This document shows, piece after piece, positions 12,610 through 22,951 of a stretch of DNA of 64,000 nucleotides (position 1 is the stretch's first letter; every line of letters starts with the position of its first letter). The notes under the pieces are model-generated. The model did not search any database. It had not been told where the DNA came from and worked only from the letters and a program-made list of their open reading frames with translations. A program made the position numbers and the translations under genes. Source of the DNA: Oasisia sp. SBJ-2009 (taxonomy: Eukaryota; Annelida; Polychaeta; Sabellida; Siboglinidae); contig OZ024865.1 in NCBI GenBank assembly GCA_964017155.1, positions 37,398,926 to 37,462,925 on the forward strand, given 5' to 3'.

Positions 12610-13145
12610 GCCAGGCGCCGAACTCGTTGACTGAGGCCAGTTCAGTGGTGGCTGATGGCAGTTCAGTGGTGGTTGATGGAAGTTCAGTGATGGCTGATGA
12701 CAGCTCTGTGGTGGCTGATGACAGTACAGTGGTGGTTGATGGCAGTTCAGTGGTGGTTGATGGCAGTTCAGTGGTGGCTGATGGCAGATCAGTGGTGGCT
12801 GACGATAGTTCAGTGGTGGTTGATGGCAGTTCAGTGGTGGCTGATGACAGTTCAGTGGTGGCTGATGACAGTACAGTGGTGGTTGATGGCAGTTCAATGG
12901 TGGTTGATGGGAGGTCAGTGGTGGTTGATGGCAGATCAGTGGTGGCTGACGATAGTTCAGTGGTGGTTGATGGCAGTTCAGTGGTGGTTGATGGCAGTTC
13001 AGTGGTGGCTGATGACAGTTCAGTGGTGGTTGGTGGCAGTACAGTGGTGGCTGATGACAGTTCAGTGGTAGCTGACGACAGTTCAGTGGTGACTGATGGC
13101 AGTTCAGTGGTGGATGATGACAGTTCAGTGGTGGCAGAGGTCAGT
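12610..13145. repeat. 21-bp minisatellite (GTTCAGTGGTGGCTGATGGCA)n
   Basis: About 25 copies of a 21-bp unit with variants GTGGTGGTTGATGGCAG and GTGGTGGCTGATGACAG. The period is a multiple of three, so frames stay open on both strands. The minus strand would give a Ser/Thr-rich seven-residue repeat (ELPSTTT), the plus strand SSVVVDG. It lies in the last intron of the plus-strand gene, and I treat it as non-coding. Confidence 0.95.
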
Positions 13146-13846
13146 TGTAGTTTGTTATACCCCAAACTAATTGGCAGGTGGGCAAATTAAGTTCAATGAG
13201 TGTCGCGTATAGTAAACGGTAAATTCACCTCACTGGTGAAAGTGAATCCATGGTTGACCATGCTTATTGTCTGATCGCAAGTATATGCTGTTATCAGCAA
13301 TCCGCAAAACGTTTTAGGCGTGGGCCCAATTTATTTCCATTTACAACTAGTGTGTTTTATGTTACCCTAGACCATATTTAAACAACAAACCATCGTCAAT
13401 TAAAAAACCAATGTATAAGCAAAACGATGACGCTACGTATACGACAAACTAGGCCTATGCTACTGCGTGGAGTAAAATCGCAACTCTTAAACAATCTTTA
13501 TGTATTTCCTTTTTTAGGAAGTTGATGTCGCTCAATCAAATGTTACTAAAATATCCCAACTACCCCTGTATTATATCATGCAATCTTGAAAAATAGCATT
13601 GTAATCGCACATTCATTCATAAGAATTTAATTCATTCTGAAACAAGCTTCTTTCAAATCTGTCTAAGTTTGCGGTAACGTAAGCTCTTCTGTAAATGACA
13701 AGTCGGCAAGTCGACCATTGTAGATGGTCTATAGACACTCCAGCCCACCGACAAGTACCTGGTTGACATTTTCGATAATCGTGCATACCCCTTGTGTGTG
13801 CGTATTCTGTATGCTCCACATACCAATATACCATCTTGTTTTGAAG
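13146..13846. other. Last intron of the plus-strand gene, unique sequence
   Basis: No additional exon or repeat is evident between the minisatellite and the transmembrane exon. Confidence 0.5.
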
Positions 13847-13959
13847 GTACTGTGGCGCTGGTCAGTTGCGGCCTGATGTTTGTCGGCCTGTTTATGACAC
13901 CAGCCGCTGCTTACGTCATCTGGAAGAAGAATATAGCCTTTCCCTACTTGACCAATTGA
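13847..13959 (+). CDS. Terminal exon: transmembrane segment and short cytoplasmic tail
   Basis: After the acceptor TTGTTTTGAAG, 113 bp in phase 1 encode TVALVSCGLMFVGLFMTPAA, then AYVIWKKNIAFPYLTN and a stop at 13957-13959. The first 22-24 residues form one strongly hydrophobic helix. The positive WKK follows on the cytoplasmic side and the tail is only about 11 residues, so the product is a type I single-pass protein. Third-position GC richness supports this frame over the alternative open frame. AATAAA lies at 14135-14140, about 175 bp downstream, fitting a gene end. Family unresolved; a fibrocystin-L (PKHD1L1)-like protein would have this topology. Confidence 0.65.
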
Positions 13960-14134
13960 CGATGTTCGATACGTCTGATGTTACTAATGAAGATTACCGG
14001 ATTATGTGTAAACTATTCAAATACAGAACAATTCAATCTAAATGCAAACTCACATGTTTTTCAGTAGTATCAAATATGTTAATAATCCAAAATTAAAGGC
14101 GCCGGTGCATGTCATGTGATATTGCATATGAGAT

Positions 14135-14140
14135 AATAAA
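14135..14140 (+). terminator. Polyadenylation signal AATAAA
   Basis: Canonical hexamer 175 bp after the stop codon at 13957; the long hexamer repeat begins 110 bp further on. Confidence 0.5.
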
Positions 14141-14250
14141 ATGCATTATGTTACTTTAAAGGAAATACAATCAGAGACTAGCAAAAAACAGTGTTCTATG
14201 TGTACACAAAGTTTACCATTGCATTTGACACTTGACAACATTTCAAATAC

Positions 14251-15350
14251 GTGTGCGTGTGCGTGTGCGTGTGCGTGTGCGTGTGCGTGTGCGTGTGCGT
14301 GTGCGTGTGCGTGTGCGTGTGCGTGTGCGTGTGCGTGTGCGTGTGCGTGTGCGTGTGCGTGTGCGTGTGCGTGTGCGTGTGCGTGTGCGTGTGCGTGTGC
14401 GTGTGCGTGTGCGTGTGCGTGTGCGTGTGCGTGTGCGTGTGCGTGTGCGTGTGCGTGTGCGTGTGCGTGTGCGTGTGCGTGTGCGTGTGCGTGTGCGTGT
14501 GCGTGTGCGTGTGCGTGTGCGTGTGCGTGTGCGTGTGCGTGTGCGTGTGCGTGTGCGTGTGCGTGTGCGTGTGCGTGTGCGTGTGCGTGTGCGTGTGCGT
14601 GTGCGTGTGCGTGTGCGTGTGCGTGTGCGTGTGCGTGTGCGTGTGCGTGTGCGTGTGCGTGTGCGTGTGCGTGTGCGTGTGCGTGTGCGTGTGCGTGTGC
14701 GTGTGCGTGTGCGTGTGCGTGTGCGTGTGCGTGTGCGTGTGCGTGTGCGTGTGCGTGTGCGTGTGCGTGTGCGTGTGCGTGTGCGTGTGCGTGTGCGTGT
14801 GCGTGTGCGTGTGCGTGTGCGTGTGCGTGTGCGTGTGCGTGTGCGTGTGCGTGTGCGTGTGCGTGTGCGTGTGCGTGTGCGTGTGCGTGTGCGTGTGCGT
14901 GTGCGTGTGCGTGTGCGTGTGCGTGTGCGTGTGCGTGTGCGTGTGCGTGTGCGTGTGCGTGTGCGTGTGCGTGTGCGTGTGCGTGTGCGTGTGCGTGTGC
15001 GTGTGCGTGTGCGTGTGCGTGTGCGTGTGCGTGTGCGTGTGCGTGTGCGTGTGCGTGTGCGTGTGCGTGTGCGTGTGCGTGTGCGTGTGCGTGTGCGTGT
15101 GCGTGTGCGTGTGCGTGTGCGTGTGCGTGTGCGTGTGCGTGTGCGTGTGCGTGTGCGTGTGCGTGTGCGTGTGCGTGTGCGTGTGCGTGTGCGTGTGCGT
15201 GTGCGTGTGCGTGTGCGTGTGCGTGTGCGTGTGCGTGTGCGTGTGCGTGTGCGTGGGCGTGGGCGTGTGCGTGTGCGTGTGCGTGTGCGTGTGCGTGTGC
15301 GTGTGCGTGTGCGTGTGCGTGTGCGTGTGCGTGTGCGTGTGCGTGTGTGT
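14251..15350. repeat. (GTGTGC)n hexanucleotide array, 1.1 kb
   Basis: About 183 nearly perfect copies; the only internal variants seen are two GTGGGC units near 15255. Alternating purine-pyrimidine with one CpG per unit. All frames are open because of the repeat, so none is a gene. Confidence 0.99.
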
Positions 15351-15464
15351 GAAGTGTAAGCTATTGACCGTGCAGATGCATAGCCAGCGATAGTTTGTAT
15401 GTGTGGGCATGCCGTATGTGTGTTCAATAGACAGAACATCTTGGCACTTAATTCGATCTAACGT

Positions 15465-15825
15465 CCCGCGACGTTCAATCGACTGTAAATGTACATTAAT
15501 GTAGACATTATGCTTTCATACTGTTATATCGGACATGTTATACGATATCAATATTTAACTATTTGTGAAGTAGGAGTCTCGTGTGATGCATACGGCGAAC
15601 TGTAGATGATTTTAAACATCCGTTCCGGCAGCGAGCCAGCACACCTGTCGTCGGGCCACCAGTCGATGTTCCATCTGCTGTAAATGTACATTAATATACA
15701 TATTATGCCTTCACATAGACGGACAAATAAGATTGTATCCATATTTAGCTATGTGTGAGGCTTCGGAGTCATGCGAATTCAACAGCTGATTGTAGGATGA
15801 TTTAAACACATGTTCCAAATTTTAC
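15465..15825. repeat. Diverged tandem duplication, about 195-bp period
   Basis: CTGTAAATGTACATTAAT, a TTATGC...TTCA segment, GATGATTTTAAACA-like and TGTTCC/CGTTCC blocks occur in the same order at 15483-15625 and 15680-15820. No gene evidence in either copy. Confidence 0.75.
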
Positions 15826-16639
15826 ACACGCCAAAAATTCATAAAGAAACGGCACAAAGACCCTAGTTGCGTTAGAGTACCCTCTGTCGGATTAGTTAGA
15901 GTGGCACCTCATTCTAATGAATGCGCATCCACGCGCAACGAGCGACGCCAAGACTGTTCGAAAGACGTCACAAAGATCTTGGTGACGTGGAACACGCATA
16001 TAAAGCGAAGTCTTGGCGGACAGTACCGAATAGTGCAGGTGGGGACAAATTGTAATTCATCGATGATGATGGTTTGGTGATAACTATTTAATGAAACAAG
16101 TGTAATTCCGAATTCTTTCCTTTTACGTTTTAAATTATTGCCGATTTTTATTTTACCTTTTTCACCCCACCCCACCCCTATATAAAACCAACGATAATTG
16201 AGATTTTGGCTAAAGGTACGCACGACCAAATTGGGTTCCCGGAATTACGCGGTTCCGCAAAAGAATCTCATGTCTGTTTTACGTCTAGACAATAGTTGCT
16301 CAAGCGTTTCAGCATCTATTTAAGGCATCTTGTTTTTGTCTCGGTGAAAATAGCATGTTAATCGGGCTCGCCCTGGAGCGATAGTATCGCCCAATAACGG
16401 AGTATGGATGAACGAGGCTAGCCACGGGTGTTTGAACTTTCATTATCGTTAGCTTTGTTACAGTACAGTAGTCTTAGCGCTCACCTAAATATGGGCCCGT
16501 GTGGCTAATTATCAAAACTATCGATTCGATGCAACAAATGTGAACAGAATGTCGGCAAATGCTTTCGCGCATTGAGACTTTGAATAGCTGCGTTTGGTTT
16601 GCATGAAATTATACCATGAACCAAAACAGTGCGTGTGTA
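15826..16639. other. Intergenic, no gene seen
   Basis: Mixed composition between the two opposed hexamer arrays. Includes a C-rich patch (CACCCCACCCCACCCC at about 16163). No splice-bounded coding segment is convincing. Confidence 0.5.
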
Positions 16640-17363
16640 AGCACACACGCACACACACGCACGCACGCACGCACGCACGCGCGTGCAAGCACACGCGCAC
16701 ACGCACGCGAACGCGAACGCGCACGCGAACGCGCACGCGCACGCGCACGCCCACGCACACGCACACGCACACGCACACGCACACGCACACGCACACGCAC
16801 ACGCACACGCACACGCACACGCACACGCACACGCACACGCACACGCACACGCACACGCACACGCACACGCACACGCACACGCACACGCACACGCACACGC
16901 ACACGCACACGCACACGCACACGCACACGCACACGCACACGCACACGCACACGCACACGCACACGCACACGCACACGCACACGCACACGCACACGCACAC
17001 GCACACGCACACGCACACGCACACGCACACGCACACGCACACGCACACGCACACGCACACGCACACGCACACGCACACGCACACGCACACGCACACGCAC
17101 ACGCACACGCACACGCACACGCACACGCACACGCACACGCACACGCACACGCACACGCACACGCACACGCACACGCACACGCACACGCACACGCACACGC
17201 ACACGCACACGCACACGCACACGCACACGCACACGCACACGCACACGCACACGCACACGCACACGCACACGCACACGCACACGCACACGCACACGCACAC
17301 GCACACGCACACGCACACGCACACGCACACGCACACGCACACGCACACGCACACGCACACACA
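16640..17363. repeat. (CACGCA)n hexanucleotide array with degenerate leading edge
   Basis: 16640-16753 is a mixed CACACG/CACGCG/CGAACG edge. From 16754 to about 17360 it is about 100 uniform copies, in reverse-complement orientation to the array at 14251. Confidence 0.99.
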
Positions 17364-17511
17364 TGCGTTGGTCCAAACTTGAGGTGCAAATGCAAGAAAA
17401 TCGAGTAGTATTTGTTGCCCTTAATAGTCCCTAATAAACTACAGTTGGGCGTGGCTCTGTTTACGGTAGATCAATCCGACACAAAATACCTTGTAATGAT
17501 AATATGGCAAA

Positions 17512-17802
17512 CTATATCTTTTGTTTATAACGGGATTGCCTGGCGCTCACTTGAAGTGTGCGTTCGGCTGATTGTACCTTGAAAGCCATACAGTAGTATG
17601 GTAAATGATACGCATCCAAGTACAACAAAAAGCCTATCGTACAATCAACTGCTTGCATGTATACTAATACAATGTATTGCCTAATAGTGTATCGACAGAA
17701 AACACATGCGTTAAGCGAAAGTATACATTGACAGAAACCGTAAGGGGGGGAAACAACCCCCCCCGCCAGGCACAGCAAAGTAAATAAGACAATCACTTGC
17801 AT
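17512..17802 (-). CDS. Weak candidate: frame opening with a signal-peptide-like segment
   Basis: An ATG at 17802 (minus) begins MQVIVLFTLLCLAGGVVSPP, which has the n-h-c shape of a secretory signal. The rest of the 96-codon frame has no domain I recognise, and its codon use resembles background. It might be a first coding exon whose donor I cannot place. Low confidence. Confidence 0.15.
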   Translation of the reverse strand: MQVIVLFTLLCLAGGVVSPPYGFCQCILSLNACVFCRYTIRQYIVLVYMQAVDCTIGFLLYLDAYHLPYYCMAFKVQSAERTLQVSARQSRYKQKI

Positions 17803-17889
17803 GTCGGAGACGTTACGAACACAATACTTACTGCATGATCAGCCAAGTATCCGCAACAAACTCCAACACACAAAAACGCGCTGTCATAC

Positions 17890-18125
17890 CACGAACTAAC
17901 AATCGCAGAAGTCCAAAGTCGGCTTGTCAACAAACAGGCTGGCAACGATATAGTCAGTGAACGGCACCGGCCGGATACAAGGCAGTACGGCGTAGAGGGT
18001 GGCCTGTACCAGCTGCATCCAGATGACGTCGCGTCGCATGTATCCGATCAAGGGGTCGCGGTATCGACATACAGAAAAGTGCCAGTTCGCGGCAGTGCGG
18101 CAAACCGTCACGGGCGAAGTCAATG
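17890..18125 (-). other. GC-rich coding-like island, strand uncertain
   Basis: This 235-bp block is much richer in GC than its surroundings and stays open on both strands. The minus frame gives DPLIGYMRRDVIWMQLVQAT followed by more hydrophobic sequence and a stop near 17896. The plus frame gives a hydrophilic product (YGVEGGLYQLHPDDVASHV) stopping near 18123. Neither has a clear acceptor. It is probably an exon of an unrecognised gene or a decayed one. Confidence 0.25.
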
Positions 18126-18411
18126 ATCACTGGTGTAGCCTAGGTGTCACCCGAGTTCCCTAGCCAGGACGTCGGCAGACTGTCGCAGGCCGATCATGCC
18201 GTCCAAACTTCCCGTGAGACATAGCTGTAACTAGGAAATATACCAAAGCAGATTCCGCACATATGATGAAATGGAAGCGACACAAGGACAACTTCGCTGC
18301 TGCAAAGTGTCAGCATGGGAGAACATGCGCTAGGGCGCGCTGGAGCATTTGTTGGCCACAACTGACATAAAAACGGAACAACTTAAGCAACGAGTGACCG
18401 GTACATTTAAG

Positions 18412-18692
18412 TCACAATGCCTGCTGACGATTGTCTCCTCGGCCACGGCAGACATATAGGTAAATAAACAACCACAACGCAGACGCTATCATGATGGCAG
18501 AACAAAACCCATGGAAGGTCACGTACACGCAGCCATAAGCGTGAGACAGCGAAACATATAACGCACACGCTTTTGTAAACAAGATCAAAGCAGTCAAACA
18601 CGGCATGTTCACATATGCAGTCATGACAATGCAAGGGAGAATTAATGTGACCACAGTACGCTCCGAAACAGTGCAGACATGGTACATACGCA
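18412..18692 (-). CDS. Candidate terminal exon of a multi-pass membrane protein
   Basis: After an acceptor-like TTGCTCAG, 93 codons run to a stop at 18412-18414. Three hydrophobic stretches are visible: TVVTLILPCIVMTAYV, CLTALILFTKACALYVSL and GFCSAIMIASALWLFIYLYV, ending with a basic tail, CRGRGDNRQ. Upstream on the same strand, in another frame (about 18700-18860), lie CRYNH and TFKCVIACAWTLGGVTS. These recall the TM3 end and TM4 of class A 7TM receptors, so the whole 18412-18870 block could be a frameshifted receptor relic instead of two exons. Family not established. Confidence 0.35.
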
Positions 18693-18984
18693 CTGAGCAA
18701 GTCGCACCATGTCAAGCGCAGATACAACTTGAATAGCGTCAAGCGAACAAAAGATGTCACACCACCCAATGTCCACGCACACGCGATCACACATTTAAAC
18801 GTCATTGCATTAATATTCTCATAGGCAAATACACCATGGAAACATACATGATTATAGCGACAAATTAACATTGGTTGTGTGCACGTATTTATGTGTTGTG
18901 TAATATCATCATGATAATAAAAAACTAAGAATTGCCACTTAACATTTTTATGAAAAGTGTTCACATGGGTAGACACATATAAGT

Positions 18985-19112
18985 GTTACACTTTATGTCT
19001 ACTCCTTTTTAAACATATTTCTTAATTGTATTCCATTCGTACCATGTGACTTATTATTTGTATTGCTTGCTTATTAATGTTGCGTGTTTTGAAATAAATT
19101 GAATTGAAATGA
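18985..19112 (+). mobile_element. LINE-like 3' tail with TTGAA-type repeats
   Basis: Ends AATAAATTGAATTGAAATGA plus AATGAATTG, a common form of CR1/L2-type 3' ends. No coding part is left. Confidence 0.4.
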
Positions 19113-19512
19113 AATGAATTGTAAATAGGTCAAACACACATATGATGGTACATCGTATCAAGTGCCCAAATATGTTAGATATTGGTCAGTTCATAGCCAT
19201 TGACAAAACATTCTACTTTTGACACGCGATATAGCCATCATGTGTCTATTCAAGCGTGCTTGTCATATTGAATGCATCATTTAGTAACCGATACTGTTGT
19301 GACAATCACGTATGAAATACAATGCTATTGATCTTGCATATATGGACCGTTGGTGAGAAGTGTTTACCAAATGTTCGGAGTTTTCGACCACTACTGGCAT
19401 TGCTGTTACGAGGGCCTTAAGATTTAGCTTTGGTTTGAAAGTAATACTGTATATACTGCACAGTTTCTGCGATGAATCACACACACGTCGATCGTTCTAT
19501 GATCAATCATAG

Positions 19513-19563
19513 CCTACTGGGCGGGGCTCAAGAGCGCCTGTGTAGGTGTTCAGACCAGCAAAG
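19513..19563 (+). CDS. Possible 51-bp exon, gene unknown
   Basis: Bounded by CAATCATAG and a strong donor AAAG|GTAAGG; phase 1 in and out. Encodes YWAGLKSACVGVQTSK. Too short to classify, and no matching neighbour exon was found. Confidence 0.2.
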
Positions 19564-19674
19564 GTAAGGCGCGCCCGTGTGCACACATCATTTACAAGTT
19601 GACCCGAGGTTGGCTATATCCGGGATATTCATACAACTACCCGTACAGAGATGCTCAGGCTGCGTATATGTACA

Positions 19675-19684
19675 TAGATATATG

Positions 19685-19762
<78 letters not shown>

Positions 19763-19780
19763 CTTTCGAGTTCGCTAACT

Positions 19781-19828
<48 letters not shown>

Positions 19829-19875
19829 AGTTAGCGAACTCGAAAGTTCAACCCCTCTTCCCGTATATATATATG

Positions 19876-19909
<34 letters not shown>

Positions 19910-19920
19910 TATATATATAT
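19675..19920. repeat. AT microsatellites enclosing a long inverted repeat
   Basis: AT tract 19675-19758; GAACTTTCGAGTTCGCTAAC from 19760; AT tract; the exact reverse complement ending at 19849; then ATGT-type repeats to 19920. The arms are about 28 bp plus AT, making a cruciform-capable structure. Confidence 0.93.
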
Positions 19921-19978
19921 ATTGAGTAAATAAAATCGCAAAAGTCAGATTTGACAAGAGAGATAAACGTTATGCAAC

Positions 19979-20168
19979 CGGTTGATTCAGTCTACGTGAG
20001 CGCAAACACGTCACGGTTCACCAGCAGTGTCGATGTCACGCGTGGCAGCACACTCGTGTGCTTGGCGAGGCTATCCTCGACAGCAACACGCGTGTGCAGC
20101 CACGCGTGATATCGACAGTGCTGGTGAACCGTGACGTGTTTGCACTCACGTAGATCGAATCAACCACT
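19979..20168. repeat. Inverted repeat, about 85-bp arms
   Basis: The left arm (GGTTGATTCAGTCTACGTGA through CACGTCACGGTTCACCAGCA and TCACGCGTGGC) is mirrored on the right (GCCACGCGTGATATCGACAG through GGTGAACCGTGACGTGTTTG to GAATCAACC), with about 8 mismatches. The spacer is about 20-30 bp. No terminal features identify a transposon family. Confidence 0.88.
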
Positions 20169-21640
20169 GACTCGATACATCTAATCCGGACGGGTATGTT
20201 CGTATTGTGTCCCTGAAAATTAGTCGTCACTTCTCTGACAACCTGGCCCGAAACACTGACTGGCGCAACTGTTTAGTGTCCACTGCGTAGCCAGGTACGT
20301 CGAGGCGATGTATGCACGGATTAAATAATGCCACACGCCACTAATAGTGTGCACCGAAGTGACGCTCAAACACATAGCAATAGGTGTGCGGGTCGTGAAG
20401 ACGCCGTATTGTGGGCTATGGGCACAGGCGGCCTTGGGTATGTGTATATCGTATACTACTGATTACAGTGATATGCTGTAATATATGTTGCATTTTGCAG
20501 AACGTTCATTTAGCAAAGACGGCACAGTATGTGTAATTGTTAGAGTGAGACGCAGACGGTGACGGGATGGGGCGGAGATGGAGAAACCGTATGCGCGTCT
20601 GTGCGTGCGTGCGTGCATGCGCGTGTTTGTAGTGCGAGCGTGCGTGTGCATGTGTACATATCGCTGCTGTGGCACTCTCCCACCAGTATATCCAGTGTGC
20701 TCGGTGCATGTTCTCAAGGCACGCAGTAACATAAACATTGACGAAGTGCAAATAGTAACCTACAAGTCCCCCTCCTGTCCGCCGGAATCAATGACTCCAT
20801 GTCGTCATCAACGCTCTGCGCCACGTTGCGATCTTTCACTTGGCGAGAACTTCTTACTACAGCGTCGTAAATACCACATCGTCACAACGACAACGGCACG
20901 GGCTTTGGTGACGACAACTGGCCGCTCTCCCGTCACGCTGCCATCTGTCACGCCGTCGTCTCGTCACATTCCGGTCAGTGACACAGTTAGCAGATTGCAG
21001 ACACAACATACATCGATGATAGGAAGGAGATCATCAAGCTGCAACTCTGCTTATGATGACAATAAACCTGGAACTACTCAACTGTGAGTGTCTGAGTCAC
21101 GTAGACACTTTCCTGGAGCCGACAGAGGAAACTGTTTTCCCTTCTTTACGAACTGTAGATGTCGCATAGAGTTTTAAACAGTGTTACAATAACACCAGCT
21201 CTGTTATTCACAATATCGTAATATTGCGGAAGGAATTTGTTTTAATAAACATGCTCCATGAAATGTAATTAGATGGCTTGACCTCACATCTAGAGTATAC
21301 TTTTTTCTTCCATAAAGAAGTGTAATTGCCATAAACGTCCGACAATATAATTATGCTGTCGTAAGAGCAACACAAAATGGGCATTTGTACGTGAGTGGTT
21401 AGCAAGAAGCCACTACCAATACAACCAGTATTGGGATTATGATAATGTAGAACCAATTCAGCTATGGACTGGCCACTGTGTTAGAATATCGGGCAACCGT
21501 CTCCCCAAAGACTGTTTGCTTAACTAACACATTATTAGACATAGTTTGAGAAAATGTCGAGGCAAGAGGATACGATCAGAGATAGTAAATATTCCTTGAA
21601 GAAAGGCTAAATTGACGTCAATACTTGGGAACCTTTGGCC
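20169..21640. other. Mostly unannotated; one Ser/Thr-rich open frame at 20720-21087
   Basis: The plus frame ending at 21087 contains IVTTTTARALVTTTGRSPVT and looks mucin-like, but has no start, splice or family support. The rest shows nothing I can name. Confidence 0.3.
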
Positions 21641-21754
<114 letters not shown>

Positions 21755-22090
21755 GCAAAAAGGCAAGTTCTTATATAGCGCAGTATCCAATCCTCAGCAC
21801 CGTTCAAAGCGCTTTACGCTTTACTTCCCTGACATACCTTTTCACTAGGGCACCATCTCGGCTTCTCTGGGTAGCATCCAGCCATATGCTACAATTAATG
21901 CACGAAGGCTGCTCGTACACATATCCACCACTGTCTATAGCCTAGTATTCGTTTATTCAGCTGAGTGAACGGGAACAATGTAGAGTGAAAAACACTTGCC
22001 CAAGGTTTTAATACCGCATCCAGGATTCGAAAACGGGTTCTCGTAGTCGAGAGTCCGAAGCTCTACCCTTGCGCCACTGCGCTCTACGAA
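21755..22090 (-). mobile_element. tRNA-derived SINE (full-length, minus strand)
   Basis: On the minus strand the head has an A box (GTGGCGCAAGG near 22078-22068, leading into GTAGAGCTTCGGACT) and a B box-like GTTTTCGAATCC at about 22034-22023, the internal pol III promoter. The body ends in a core (AAAGCGCTTTGAACG; GGATACTGCGCTATATAAGA) shared with the fragment at 30455-30545. The 3' end is fused to an AT tract. Short-interspersed elements of this type are copied by LINE machinery. Confidence 0.8.
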
Positions 22091-22091
22091 T

Positions 22092-22108
22092 ATAAAAATT
22101 ATATATAT

Positions 22109-22165
<57 letters not shown>
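22092..22165. repeat. (AT)n microsatellite
   Basis: AT tract just upstream of the SINE head. Confidence 0.96.
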
Positions 22166-22170
<5 letters not shown>

Positions 22171-22339
22171 TATTGCTTTATTAAAATGTTCTATATATTA
22201 TTTATTTGCTTTATGAAGTGATGCGTATACGTACGTACACAAACACAGATATACATGCATACACCATCGTGACTCTGCTTACCAAATGAAGATTCCTGAA
22301 GGAGAAAGTCCTCGTCTGGTGCAGGCACGCTGACTGTTG

Positions 22340-22680
22340 ATGAAACCTATCCAAAGTAGGCAACTCTTTCCACAGCGGCTGCACGTCTCGGTCTGTTCAG
22401 TGGTGGTTTCAGAAGGGTCCCGCGTTTTCCGGCTTCTCCTTTTTTCTTCACTGCTGCCCTTACGTATGTTTTCAAAGCAAGTGGTGGCCTAGTAGACTGT
22501 GCGTTGCTAGTTAATGGGATTGGTTGCTTGTGTTGTCCACTGACGGTGATCGATGTTGCAAGTAGCGACCCTTTTTCAAAATGTCTATGGCTTTTCCGAG
22601 TTGCTCCTCTGTCACGATGGCGAGTAGTTAGTTTTCCATAGAGCATGATGTTTGGTAGTCGATGGCCTTCCATCCCGGAG
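22340..22680 (-). mobile_element. LINE C-terminal fragment
   Basis: Minus-strand frame from 22673 encodes GHRLPNIMLYGKLTTRHRDR, then GATRKSHRHFEKGSLLATSI. This matches the degenerate C-terminal pattern (R-L-P-K...LYGEL...G...RG..K.R..D..K..L) found in many invertebrate endonuclease/reverse transcriptase LINEs. Decayed and 5' truncated. Confidence 0.6.
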
Positions 22681-22683
22681 ATT

Positions 22684-22742
22684 TACATACATATATACAT
22701 TATACATACATACATACATACATACATACATACATACATACA

Positions 22743-22776
<34 letters not shown>

Positions 22777-22794
22777 CATACTTACTTACATGCA

Positions 22795-22841
<47 letters not shown>

Positions 22842-22856
22842 CCACACACACGCGCG

Positions 22857-22929
<73 letters not shown>

Positions 22930-22930
22930 A
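22684..22930. repeat. (CATA)n followed by (CA)n microsatellites
   Basis: CATA repeats 22684-22790, then CA tracts to 22930 with a CGCGCGCG interruption near 22852. Confidence 0.97.
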
Positions 22931-22951
22931 CACACCATATGCCTCCTACAA

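Noticed and set aside
12593..13190. Mucin-like Ser/Thr repeat protein on the minus strand
   Set aside because: Open in several frames because the unit is 21 bp; no signal peptide or splice support. Kept only as a finding.
13866..14096. Alternative plus frame with RHLEEEYSLSLLDQL over the transmembrane exon
   Set aside because: The overlapping frame gives a clear transmembrane helix, matches the required phase and has better codon use.
14243..15439. Open frames of about 400 codons across the hexamer array on both strands
   Set aside because: They are two-residue periodic translations (CV, RV, TH) of a GTGTGC repeat, open in all frames; no gene evidence.
16505..17434. Long open frames in the CACGCA array
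   Set aside because: Same reason: repeat-derived, all frames open, no start or splice context.
22645..22951. N-terminal extension of the fucosyltransferase through CATA/CA repeats
   Set aside because: Translation of microsatellite; a real start at 22952 or in an upstream exon is more likely.
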